DNA of 64,000 nucleotides from Alphaproteobacteria bacterium LSUCC0719 (lineage in GTDB: Bacteria; Pseudomonadota; Alphaproteobacteria; Puniceispirillales; Puniceispirillaceae). The DNA lies in the NCBI GenBank assembly GCA_040839025.1, contig JBFPJN010000006.1:124001-188000 (forward strand). The letters are read 5' to 3'. This document shows positions 18,393-26,673 of this stretch, piece after piece (the stretch's first letter is position 1; every line of letters starts with the position of its first letter). A program made the translations under genes and the position numbers. The notes beneath the pieces were generated by a model. That model did not search any database. It was not told the DNA's origin and was given only the letters and a program-made list of their open reading frames with translations.

Positions 18393-19331
18393 TCAGGCCT
18401 GTTCGCCAAGCCACCTTTCAGCGTCAAGCGCGGCCATACATCCCATGCCGGCAGCCGTCACCGCCTGACGGTAGATCTTGTCGACACAGTCGCCGGCGGC
18501 GAACACCCCGTCAACAGAGGTGCGGGTGCCGCCTGTTTCGGCAAGAATGTAGCCTTCATCATCAAGGTCAAGCACACCGCGGAAAGCCGCCGTTGCCGGG
18601 TCATGTCCGATGGCCACAAACATGCCCTGAACGGCGATATCGAGATCGTCCTCGCCCGTCGTTGACGCCAGACGCAACCCGGTCACACCGCTGTCATCGC
18701 CAAGCACCTCGGCAACGGTGCGGTTCCATTGCACCGTGATCCTGTCGTGACGCAGCAGACGGTCCTGCATGATCTGCTCGGCGCGGAGCGAATCACGACG
18801 ATGAATCAAGGTGACCGACTTGCAGATATTGGCCAGATACAGCGCTTCCTCGACAGCCGTGTTGCCGCCGCCGATGACAGCAACATCGCGTTCCTTGTAG
18901 AAAAACCCGTCGCAGGTGGCACAGGCCGAGACACCCCGACCGTTGAATGTCTGCTCTGATTCCAGTCCGAGCCATTTTGCCTGTGCCCCGGTGGCCACAA
19001 TCACCGCATCGGCAGTGATCTCGTCACCTGAATCAAGCGTCATCCGAAAGGGACGGCCGGAGGCGTCAAGCGAGGTCACAATGTCATAGACAACCCGCGC
19101 GCCAACATTCTCGGCCTGCTGCTGCATCTCGGTCATCAGCCACGGCCCCTGGATGACATCGGCAAATCCGGGATAATTCTCGACATCCGTGGTAATCGTC
19201 ATCTGACCACCAGGCTGCAGACCGGCAAGAATCACCGGCGACATGTTGGCGCGCGCCGTATAGATGGCGGCGGTCAGCCCAGCTGCGCCGGCCCCGATGA
19301 TGACAACTTTTTCATGCGTTGACTGTGGCAT
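18393..19331 (-). CDS. trxB: Thioredoxin-disulfide reductase
   Basis: NADPH-dependent FAD enzyme reducing thioredoxin, 312 residues. FAD-binding GAGAAGLTAA near residue 13, redox-active CATC at Cys137/Cys140, NADPH-binding GGGNTAVEEAL, and the C-terminal FAD motif GVFAAGDCVD are all present. CAGG precedes the ATG. It is divergent from the M23 peptidase. An upstream in-frame ATG (19382) would add 17 non-family residues and was not used. Confidence 0.96.
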   Translation of the reverse strand: MPQSTHEKVVIIGAGAAGLTAAIYTARANMSPVILAGLQPGGQMTITTDVENYPGFADVIQGPWLMTEMQQQAENVGARVVYDIVTSLDASGRPFRMTLDSGDEITADAVIVATGAQAKWLGLESEQTFNGRGVSACATCDGFFYKERDVAVIGGGNTAVEEALYLANICKSVTLIHRRDSLRAEQIMQDRLLRHDRITVQWNRTVAEVLGDDSGVTGLRLASTTGEDDLDIAVQGMFVAIGHDPATAAFRGVLDLDDEGYILAETGGTRTSVDGVFAAGDCVDKIYRQAVTAAGMGCMAALDAERWLGEQA

Positions 19332-19475
19332 TGATACCTGCTTTCGGCCCCTCGACCAGATCTGGAGATACGAGACAGGCACTCATCCTGCCTCGGTTTT
19401 TATTGGAAACCGGAACCATCGTCAGCTCCGTTTTGGCGTGCCAAAAACACTGTCAGATGGTAGCGTCAGCGAATA

Positions 19476-20348
19476 ATGATTCCAACCCCGTTCACAGCCA
19501 TTCTGGCGATTATTGTTCTGTTTTTTGCGCTGCCGGCCAGCGGTCAGCAGGCACGGTTTCCGGATACCGTTCCCGGCATCAGCTGGATTGCCGGCAGCGC
19601 CATCGAAGGTGGCATGGTCGTGGCACGCGTGGGGCCGGGTGTCAGCCTGACCCTTGACGGCGAGACCGTGATGCAGAGCGATGATGGTCATGCGCTGATC
19701 GGATTTCATCGGGACAGCGACATACCGGCCAGCCTCCAGGTCAGCCATGCCGGCGGCGAGTCCTATCTTGTCACCATCACAGCCAACCAGCGCGACTATG
19801 ACATCCAGCGTATTGACGGGCTGAAGCAGACCCATGTCACACCGCCTGCAACAGTGCTGGAACGGATAGGCGACGATGCCGCAGCGGTGCGAAAAGCGCG
19901 CTCGCAGAGCGATGCCGGGGTGGCTGCCGGTGATTTCCTGCGTGGTCTCGACATGCCTGTCGAGGGTCAAGTCACCGGCATCTATGGCAGCCAGCGCATT
20001 CTGAATGGCCAGCCCCGCCAACCACATTACGGGATCGATATCGCGGCGGCGCGTGGAACGCCGGTGCTGGCACCTGCCGGGGGACGGATAACCCTGGTCA
20101 GGGATTTGTATTTTTCCGGCTGGACGGTTTTGATGGCGCATGGCCTCGGTCTGAATTCGGCCTTTCTTCATCTTGATGAAGTGCGCGTCGCCGAAGGGGA
20201 CGAGGTGATGCGGGGCGCCATCATCGGAACTGTCGGGTCAACCGGCAGATCGACCGGCCCGCATCTGGACTGGCGTCTGGACTGGCAGGGTCGGCGGCTT
20301 GATGCCGCACTGGTGCGCCAACAGCTTGCCAGCCGCCAGACTCAATAA
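19476..20348 (+). CDS. M23-family (LytM) peptidase
   Basis: Secreted zinc peptidase-like protein of 290 residues acting on the cell wall. It has an N-terminal signal peptide (AILAIIVLFFALPASGQQA), an Ig-like middle part, and a C-terminal LytM domain (about 165-280). Zinc motifs are HYGIDIAAA (His, Asp) and a final HLDW in place of the usual HLHW/HxH. The second His of that motif is Asp, which could weaken zinc binding, although HXDW variants are common. Start has no strong Shine-Dalgarno. It is followed by a 12-bp duplication and an epimerase gene. Confidence 0.87.
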   Translation: MIPTPFTAILAIIVLFFALPASGQQARFPDTVPGISWIAGSAIEGGMVVARVGPGVSLTLDGETVMQSDDGHALIGFHRDSDIPASLQVSHAGGESYLVTITANQRDYDIQRIDGLKQTHVTPPATVLERIGDDAAAVRKARSQSDAGVAAGDFLRGLDMPVEGQVTGIYGSQRILNGQPRQPHYGIDIAAARGTPVLAPAGGRITLVRDLYFSGWTVLMAHGLGLNSAFLHLDEVRVAEGDEVMRGAIIGTVGSTGRSTGPHLDWRLDWQGRRLDAALVRQQLASRQTQ

Positions 20349-20354
20349 GAGACA

Positions 20355-20378
20355 CAATAACAGGTACAATGACAGGTA
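20355..20378. repeat. 12-bp tandem duplication between M23 peptidase and epimerase genes
   Basis: CAATAACAGGTA and CAATGACAGGTA lie end to end, differing at one base and followed by a partial third unit (CAACAG). It starts six bases past the peptidase stop. Confidence 0.8.
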
Positions 20379-20412
20379 CAACAGACGGACTGCATAGACA
20401 GGACCTGGAATA

Positions 20413-21270
20413 ATGGCACGGACAATTTTCATCTTTGGACTGGGCTATGTGGGGCGTCCGCTGGGGCACAGGCTGGCGGCGGCGGGGTGGCACATCCGCG
20501 GCACCACCCGCACCCCCGAACGGCTGGCCGCAGAGGCCGCGTCCGGCTGGCAGATCCACCGCTTTGCCGATGACCGGCCACTTGCCGACGCCCGGTCCGC
20601 GCTGGCCGGGGTTGATGCCGTGCTGTCGACGATCACCGCCATTGGGGGCAGCGATCCTGTTCTTGACGCGCATGGAGATGTGCTGGCCGGGTTTGACGGC
20701 TGGTCAGGCTATGTATCCGCGACCTCGGTCTATCCGGACCGGCCAGACGGGTTTTGTTATGAGGACACCCCAACCGATCCCGCAACGGCGCGGGGACGCG
20801 CGCGGGTGGTGGCGGAAAACCGGTGGCTGTCACTGTTGCAGAGCGAGATTTTTCGCGCTGCCGGAATCTATGGGCCGGGGCGAAGTCCGTTTGATTCGCT
20901 GCGGGCCGGTACAGCCCGCATCATCGAACATCGCGGCCAGGTCTTCAACCGGATCCATGTTGACGATATCTGCCGGGTGATCGAGGCGGCAATGGCCGCG
21001 CCACGTCCCGGAAGGATCATCAATCTTGCCGATACACGCCCCGCCGCGCAGGGCGAGGTGATGCGACATGCGGCGGCCCTGCTTGGTGTTGCCCCCCCAC
21101 AACCGCAGACGCTTGAAGACGCGGACCTGTCGCCAATGGCACGCACCTTCTATGTGTCGCGGCGGCGCGTTGCCTCGCAGGTGATCGGGCCGGAACTTGG
21201 CCTGGACCTGCTATATCCCGACTATGAAAGCGGGCTTGCCGCGATACTGGACGCTGAACGCAACGCCTAA
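20413..21270 (+). CDS. NAD(P)-dependent epimerase/dehydratase-like SDR protein
   Basis: Extended-SDR-like cytoplasmic protein of 285 residues. The N-terminal nucleotide motif is IFGLGYVGRPL rather than the classic GXXGXXG. SATSVYPDRP carries the Ser and Tyr region, and NRIHVDDICRVI the conserved substrate-domain segment. It resembles the YeeZ-type SDR family, whose role is unclear. It converges on fbp with a four-base overlap (CTAA). Substrate unknown. Confidence 0.8.
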   Translation: MARTIFIFGLGYVGRPLGHRLAAAGWHIRGTTRTPERLAAEAASGWQIHRFADDRPLADARSALAGVDAVLSTITAIGGSDPVLDAHGDVLAGFDGWSGYVSATSVYPDRPDGFCYEDTPTDPATARGRARVVAENRWLSLLQSEIFRAAGIYGPGRSPFDSLRAGTARIIEHRGQVFNRIHVDDICRVIEAAMAAPRPGRIINLADTRPAAQGEVMRHAAALLGVAPPQPQTLEDADLSPMARTFYVSRRRVASQVIGPELGLDLLYPDYESGLAAILDAERNA

Positions 21271-22205
21271 CCGGCGGCGTGCTGGCGTTCAATTTCGTCA
21301 ACCTCGTCACGGGATCCAAAGACAAGCGGCACCCGCTGGTGAACCGCCATCGGGATGATGTCGAGAATGTCACGGCTGCCGTCAGTGGCGCGCCCACCTG
21401 CCTGTGTGGCCAGAAATGCAATCGGCGCCGCCTCATAGACAAGGCGAAGCCGCCCCTGCCCATAGCCGTCGCGGCCATCGGCGGGATAGAGGAACACACC
21501 GCCGCGGCAGAAGATCCGCCACGCATCGGCCACCAGCGAGCCAATCCAACGCTGGCTGAAATTCCTGCCACGCGACCCATCGGCACCGGCAACACAATCG
21601 GCGACATAGCGCTGTGCCGGTGCCATCCAGTGACGCTGATTGCCGGCATTGATGGCAAATTCCGCTGTCTGGTCCGGGATCCGGACATTGTCATCAATCA
21701 ACTGAAATCGACTGTTTGCACCCATCAGGAAAGACGCAACACCGTTACCAACCGTCAGCAGAAGCGTTGTCTGCGGCCCATAGACGAAAAAACCGGCCGC
21801 GAGCTGGTCCCGTCCGGCAACAAGACCATCACCGCCGGTCGGCAGAACCGAGAAAATCGTCCCTATCGATACATTGACCCCGATATTGGACGACCCGTCC
21901 AATGGATCGCTGGCAATGATGAATGACCCGTCATCGGACAGCGATATTGCCGCCTCGCGTTCCTCTGACATATAGGCCGCCGCACCAGCCTGGCGCGCCG
22001 CCTCGAGAATGAGGTCATCAGCAAGAACGTCGAGCGCCTTCTGCGTGTCCCCATCGGCATTGACATGTCCGGCAACCGCATCAAGGGTCTGTCGCGGCGC
22101 TCTTATCTCGGCACTGATCCGCGCCGCAGCCCCGGCAAGGGCACTGATCGCGGAAGCCATATCCGGAGATGTGTGCTGCGATAGATAGCTGTCGAGACTG
22201 GTCAT
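21267..22205 (-). CDS. fbp: Class I fructose-1,6-bisphosphatase
   Basis: Gluconeogenic phosphatase, 312 residues. The metal-binding motif DPLDGSSNIGVN is at residues 100-111. The carboxyl half has the family signature YEAAPIAFLATQAGGRATDG followed by VHQRVPLVFGS. GGAG lies about nine bases before the ATG. It lies downstream of a terminator ending the Bax-inhibitor-1 gene, so it has its own promoter or depends on readthrough. With the class I aldolase and pyruvate kinase in this window it gives an Embden-Meyerhof/gluconeogenic set. Confidence 0.95.
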   Translation of the reverse strand: MTSLDSYLSQHTSPDMASAISALAGAAARISAEIRAPRQTLDAVAGHVNADGDTQKALDVLADDLILEAARQAGAAAYMSEEREAAISLSDDGSFIIASDPLDGSSNIGVNVSIGTIFSVLPTGGDGLVAGRDQLAAGFFVYGPQTTLLLTVGNGVASFLMGANSRFQLIDDNVRIPDQTAEFAINAGNQRHWMAPAQRYVADCVAGADGSRGRNFSQRWIGSLVADAWRIFCRGGVFLYPADGRDGYGQGRLRLVYEAAPIAFLATQAGGRATDGSRDILDIIPMAVHQRVPLVFGSRDEVDEIERQHAAG

Positions 22206-22227
22206 CCACTACGGCTCCCTGCGACCC

Positions 22228-22263
22228 AAAAAAAAGCGCGCCCGATGGATAAACCGGACGCGC
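22228..22263 (-). terminator. Rho-independent terminator of the Bax-inhibitor-1 gene
   Basis: On the minus strand a 9-bp stem (GCGCGTCCG pairing with CGGGCGCGC, one G-U) with a 10-base loop is followed by eight Ts. It lies 24 bases past the Bax-inhibitor-1 stop and just upstream of fbp. Confidence 0.9.
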
Positions 22264-22287
22264 CTTGCAATGTCTTTCCCGCGCGAT

Positions 22288-23007
22288 CTATTCGCGATTG
22301 CCGAACAGATGCAGGATGAACATGAACATGTTGATGAAATCGAGATACAGGGTCAGCGCCCCGAAGATCGACTTCTTGGTCCGCTCGGCCTCGCTGTCAC
22401 CTGCCATGTACATCAGCTTGATCTTCTGGGTATCCCACGCCGTAAGCCCGGCAAAGATCAGCACGCCAAGCACCGAGATCGCGAGATCCATGGCTGTCGA
22501 GGCCATGAAGATATTCACGATCATCGCGATGATCAGGCCGAACAGCCCGATCATCATGAAGGATCCCATTGCCGACAGGCTGCGCTTGGTTGTGTAGCCA
22601 TACAGGCTGAGAGCGGCGAAGGCACCGGCAGTGATGAAAAAGGCGCGGGCAACGCTTGCGGTCGAGAACATCAACAGCACCGAGGCCAAGGAAACACCCA
22701 TCAGCGCCGCATAGACGTAGAAGAGATTGCGTGCCTTTGCAGCTGACATCGACTGAATGCGCGCCGACAGCCAGAACACAAGGCCCAGCGGAGCCAGCAT
22801 CACAACCCACTTCAACGGTGAACCATAGACCAGCTGGCCCACGCCAGCGACGTTCAATACAGCCCATTTCATCGCATAGGCGAAGAATCCTGTCATCAGT
22901 AACGCGGTCGTCATGTGGTTGTAGACGCCGAGCATATAGCTGCGAAGACCAAGATCGACCTGTGTCGCCTCGGCAGCCGCAGTATTCATGAAGCGGTTAT
23001 CAGCCAT
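22288..23007 (-). CDS. Bax inhibitor-1/YccA-family membrane protein
   Basis: Inner-membrane protein of 239 residues with seven hydrophobic segments, the BI-1/TMBIM family shape. In bacteria this includes YccA (an FtsH modulator) and BsYetJ (a calcium leak channel). The conserved tail has AWDTQKIK, the Asp-containing sixth-helix region, and ALTLYLDFINMFMFIL. AGGGGG lies five bases before the ATG. It ends in a good terminator. Role here unknown; membrane stress or calcium homeostasis is inferred from the family. Confidence 0.92.
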   Translation of the reverse strand: MADNRFMNTAAAEATQVDLGLRSYMLGVYNHMTTALLMTGFFAYAMKWAVLNVAGVGQLVYGSPLKWVVMLAPLGLVFWLSARIQSMSAAKARNLFYVYAALMGVSLASVLLMFSTASVARAFFITAGAFAALSLYGYTTKRSLSAMGSFMMIGLFGLIIAMIVNIFMASTAMDLAISVLGVLIFAGLTAWDTQKIKLMYMAGDSEAERTKKSIFGALTLYLDFINMFMFILHLFGNRE

Positions 23008-23097
23008 TTTTACCCCCTGATCGATAATCCGTTGGAAAGAATGTAGTCATCGAAACGCTTGTTTTCAAGGCTTTGCAGCCATAACTGCGCTTGATCA

Positions 23098-24252
23098 TCA
23101 TGTCGCATCTGCAGCCAGTTCGACAGTTGGCCTGCCGGTGCCTGTTCGCTGGCGGCGCGCCCGTTCCGAGGCTGATTTCAGCTGTCCGCAGGCAGCCAGA
23201 ATATCACGGCCACGCGGCGTTCGCACCGGCGAGGCATATCCCGCCTTCAACACCTTTGCGGCAAACGCCTCGATCCGACGGTTGCTGGAACATTCATAGG
23301 GGCTGCCGGGCCACGGGTTGAACGGAATAAGGTTGATCTTCGAGGGGATGCCGCGGATCAGCTTCAGCAACGCGGCACAATCCTCGTCACTGTCATTGAT
23401 TCCGTCCAGCATCACATATTCCCAGGTGATCCGGCGTGCATTCGACAGACCGGGATAGGTCCGGCACGCCTCAATCAATTCGGCAAGCGGATATTTCCTG
23501 TTGATCGGCACCAGCTCGTCGCGCAGCTCGTCGCGAACGGCGTGAAGCGAGATCGCCAGATTGACCCCGAGTTCAGCCCCGCACCGGGCAATCTCCGGCA
23601 CCACACCGGATGTCGACAGGGTGATCCGCCGCTTCGACAGCCCGACCCCTTCACCGCTCATGATGATGCGCATGGCGCTGGCGACATTTTCATAATTGAA
23701 CAGCGGCTCGCCCATACCCATCAACACGATATTGGTCAGCCGCCTTTCAGGCTTGCCGGCCGGCCAGTCACCAAGTTCGTCCATCGCCAGCATCACCTGA
23801 CCGGTGATTTCGCCAACCGACAGATTGCGAACCAGCTTCTGCGTGCCGGTATGGCAAAAGCTGCAGGTCAGCGTGCATCCGACCTGCGAGGATATGCACA
23901 GGGTGCCACGGTCCTTGTCAGGGATATAGACCGTCTCGGCTTCGTTCCCGTCCGGGAAGCGAAGCAGCCATTTTATGGTCCCGTCACTGGATGTCAGCCG
24001 CCGCGTGACCGCAGGCCGGTCGAGCGTGAACATCTCGGAAAATGCCTGCCGCACCGGCTTGCCAAGATCGCTCATCTCTTCAAAGGAGGTCAGGCCGTGC
24101 CGCCAGACCCAGCGCCACAGCTGGCGGGCGCGGAATGTCGGCAGACCGGCGGCGACCACCGCATCCTCAAGCTCGGCCGCCCCCATGCCAAGAAGATCAC
24201 GGGGCGCAGTCTGCGCGGCTGGTGTCTGGAGGTGGGCTGCGTCTGTCATCAT
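23098..24252 (-). CDS. rlmN: 23S rRNA (adenine2503-C2) / tRNA methyltransferase RlmN
   Basis: Radical-SAM enzyme methylating C2 of A2503 in 23S rRNA and A37 in some tRNAs; 384 residues. The 4Fe-4S motif is [11 protein letters not shown] (Cys126, 130, 133), and the catalytic C-terminal Cys is in [10 protein letters not shown]. The [10 protein letters not shown] segment is typical. Two adjacent ATGs (24252, 24249) follow AAGG; either could be used. It lies 90 bp upstream of nothing but the Bax-inhibitor promoter and 71 bp downstream of the ialB-like gene. Confidence 0.95.
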   Translation of the reverse strand: MMTDAAHLQTPAAQTAPRDLLGMGAAELEDAVVAAGLPTFRARQLWRWVWRHGLTSFEEMSDLGKPVRQAFSEMFTLDRPAVTRRLTSSDGTIKWLLRFPDGNEAETVYIPDKDRGTLCISSQVGCTLTCSFCHTGTQKLVRNLSVGEITGQVMLAMDELGDWPAGKPERRLTNIVLMGMGEPLFNYENVASAMRIIMSGEGVGLSKRRITLSTSGVVPEIARCGAELGVNLAISLHAVRDELRDELVPINRKYPLAELIEACRTYPGLSNARRITWEYVMLDGINDSDEDCAALLKLIRGIPSKINLIPFNPWPGSPYECSSNRRIEAFAAKVLKAGYASPVRTPRGRDILAACGQLKSASERARRQRTGTGRPTVELAADAT

Positions 24253-24323
24253 CCTTGGCCTGGCGCACAGCGCCAATCTGCAGTCGACATGTGGTTGCCG
24301 GCACGGCCCGGGACAGGCACAGC

Positions 24324-24848
24324 TCAGCTACAGGTCTTGTCGATCAGGTTCTTGGTCTTGGTGAAGCCTGACAGTGAATAGGTATCGGTGGTCTTCGTGC
24401 CCCGGCTCGATGTGCCGCCAACCGTCATTTTGCTTCCCCGCTTCATCGCCCTGATGATCGCGATGTCATCCTCTTCGGATTCGGCATAGGCCCGCCCCTC
24501 GATGGTGAACAGGGTGAATTTCTTGCCATCGATATTCACCGTCACATCGGAATGTTTCTTGTGCTTGTACCCGGCGACAAACTGCACGACGTTGCGCTCG
24601 GCCTTGTTGGGGCCGTGCGACACAAACACCCGCACCTCGCCGCGGTTTTCGGGATCATATTTGCCGGTCGATTTCGTTGGCACCGAGCTGATGAAACAGG
24701 TGCGGCCCTTATCGTCGTCAACCCGAAAGGCCTGCCAGTCCTTTTCGGTCAGCATGCGTTGTGGTTCCGCCGCCATCGACATGGTGCCGAAAAGCGCGGT
24801 CAGCATCGCCGCCATCATCACGAAAAGGAAAGTCTGCTTCACCGTCAT
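24324..24848 (-). CDS. Invasion-associated locus B (IalB)-like secreted protein
   Basis: Periplasmic or surface protein of 174 residues with a signal peptide ([16 protein letters not shown]...MAAE). The mature part has the IalB-family features [20 protein letters not shown] and a C-terminal Cys (DKTCS), probably disulfide-bonded to the first. In Bartonella IalB aids erythrocyte invasion, but relatives are widespread in free-living alphaproteobacteria, so the name should not be read as pathogenicity. The Shine-Dalgarno is weak and the start rests on the signal peptide. Confidence 0.8.
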   Translation of the reverse strand: MTVKQTFLFVMMAAMLTALFGTMSMAAEPQRMLTEKDWQAFRVDDDKGRTCFISSVPTKSTGKYDPENRGEVRVFVSHGPNKAERNVVQFVAGYKHKKHSDVTVNIDGKKFTLFTIEGRAYAESEEDDIAIIRAMKRGSKMTVGGTSSRGTKTTDTYSLSGFTKTKNLIDKTCS

Positions 24849-25065
24849 GGTCCGATCGTCATCCTCTGTTGCAGGCCTCGGGTTCAGGCCCAAGGCTCGG
24901 GGCAGCACGAGAAAAATCATGCCGCAAACGACATGCGGAACAGTGCCGCCAGACTGTGGCAAATTTATGAAAACAGTCAGGCATCCCGCATCGACGGCGG
25001 CACTTTAAGACACCTCGCGGGGGGATGCAAAGAATTTTGGGAACAGGTGCGGATCAGCCTGCCGG

Positions 25066-25737
25066 TCATCTGCCAAGACGTGCCAGAAGGCGTTCAACCA
25101 CCGGCAGCATGCGGCGGCTGATTTCCCTGATGCCCTGTCTGTTGGGGTGTAGCCCGTCCTCCAGATTCAACGCCGGGTCGAGCGCCACCCCGTCCAGAAA
25201 GAAGGGATAGAACTCGATGTCATATTCGCGCGCCAGCGCAGGATATATGGCATCAAAAGCCTCTATATAGGCGCCGCCGAGATTGCGCGGCGCCATCATG
25301 CCGGCAAGCAGCACCTCGATATCGCGCTGGCGGAGGCGGCTGATAATGGCATCAAGGTTGGCGGCGGTGCCTTCGGGGGGCAGGCCGCGCAACATGTCGT
25401 TGCCGCCAAGCACGATAATCACCGCATCCGGATTGTCGGCAAGTGACCAGTCGAGCCTGGCCAGGCCGCCTGCCGTGGTATCGCCTGACACGCCGGCGTT
25501 GATGACACTCACAGACACGCCCTTTGCCGCCAGATCGGACTGCAGCTGGTCGGGAAGCGACTGCCCAGGCGGCAGACCGTATCCCGCGACAAGCGAATCC
25601 CCCAGCACCAGCAGCCGCGGCTGATCGGCATGTGTCGCCGCAGCCATCAGAAACTGGCCAAGCAGCAGCATGATCACCGAACCGGGAAAAATTCCCCGGA
25701 TAATGCGGTTGATTGACCACAGGCTGTTGATTGACAT
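25066..25737 (-). CDS. GDSL-type arylesterase / TesA-like lysophospholipase
   Basis: Periplasmic SGNH hydrolase of about 223 residues. A hydrophobic N-terminus (GSVIMLLLGQFLMAAATHA) acts as signal peptide. The four SGNH blocks are visible: GDSLVAGYGL (Ser), GVSGDTTAGG, LGGNDMLRG (Asn), and DGLHPNRQG (Asp, His). Several in-frame ATGs (25800-25737) are possible; the last was chosen to give a normal signal peptide. It is divergent from a YbbA/YbbP ABC exporter, the same neighbours tesA has in E. coli. Confidence 0.9.
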   Translation of the reverse strand: MSINSLWSINRIIRGIFPGSVIMLLLGQFLMAAATHADQPRLLVLGDSLVAGYGLPPGQSLPDQLQSDLAAKGVSVSVINAGVSGDTTAGGLARLDWSLADNPDAVIIVLGGNDMLRGLPPEGTAANLDAIISRLRQRDIEVLLAGMMAPRNLGGAYIEAFDAIYPALAREYDIEFYPFFLDGVALDPALNLEDGLHPNRQGIREISRRMLPVVERLLARLGR

Positions 25738-25912
25738 CTGCATGACCACCATATGCGTCGCATCGCCGGTGCAATGCGCCCTTCCTGACTGTGTTGTCAT
25801 GTCGTCAGTCTATGTAGCTGCAAGAATTTAGTCCAGATGAACAGGTTCCGGGCGACACCAGGATGATGGCACCGCGTCATCGGCGCCAGCCTGCAGGAAA
25901 GGATCGACATCC

Positions 25913-26671
25913 GTGTCAAAAACAGCTCCAAGCGTTAACGCAGACGACAACAGCACGGCTTCACATGACGTGGATGCCGGGCCGATTATCGGGCTTGACG
26001 AGGCCTGCCTGTCACTGGCGAGCGCCGATGGCATGGTCGATATCCTGCGCAGCATCTCATTGCGGATTGGCAGCGGCGAGACGGTCGGCGTTCTGGGGCC
26101 GAGCGGTGCCGGCAAGACAAGTCTGCTGATGATCATGGCCGGGCTGGAAAGCCTGACCGGTGGCAGGATCCACCTTGCCGGGCAGGACATCACCAGCATG
26201 GGCGAAGACGCGCTGGCGGCCCTTCGCCGTGACAATGTCGGCATTGTCTTTCAGGCCTTTCGCCTGATCCCCTCGATGACAGCGCTGCAGAATGTCGCCG
26301 TGCCACTGGAACTTGCCGGACGGGCCGACGCCACCGATCTGGCGGCAGCGGCCCTTGATTCGGTCGGGCTTGGCCATCGGAAAACACATCTTCCCGACCA
26401 GATGTCGGGGGGCGAACAACAGCGTGTCGCCATCGCACGCGCCATCGCGCCACGCCCGAAAATCCTGCTGGCCGATGAACCGACAGGCAATCTTGACAGC
26501 GGCACCAGCGAAAAAGTCATCTCGACCCTGTTCGAAGCCACCGACGCCGCCGGTGCGGCGCTGGTGCTTGTCACGCATGATCCGGGGCTGGCCGAGCAAT
26601 GCCGCCGCGTTCTGACCATCGAGGATGGTCGGATCGTCGAGGATCGTGCCTCGGCCCATCGCGCCGCGTGA
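25913..26671 (+). CDS. ybbA: ABC transporter ATP-binding protein (YbbA/LolD-like)
   Basis: ATPase of 252 residues. Walker A GPSGAGKT at 62-69, Q-loop in VFQAFRLIPSMTALQN, signature MSGGEQQRVAIARA, Walker B ILLADEPTGNLD, and H-loop LVTHD are intact. The last motifs are typical of the MacB/LolD-type ATPases that work with FtsX-like permeases. Start is GTG with AGGA nine bases upstream. The next gene is its permease, almost overlapping. The cluster matches E. coli tesA-ybbA-ybbP, whose substrate is unknown. Confidence 0.92.
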   Translation: MSKTAPSVNADDNSTASHDVDAGPIIGLDEACLSLASADGMVDILRSISLRIGSGETVGVLGPSGAGKTSLLMIMAGLESLTGGRIHLAGQDITSMGEDALAALRRDNVGIVFQAFRLIPSMTALQNVAVPLELAGRADATDLAAAALDSVGLGHRKTHLPDQMSGGEQQRVAIARAIAPRPKILLADEPTGNLDSGTSEKVISTLFEATDAAGAALVLVTHDPGLAEQCRRVLTIEDGRIVEDRASAHRAA

Positions 26672-26673
26672 CA

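Noticed and set aside
17116-18468. 450-residue frame overlapping the MFS gene on the same strand
   Set aside because: Out-of-frame shadow; the MFS reading has clear membrane segments and motifs.
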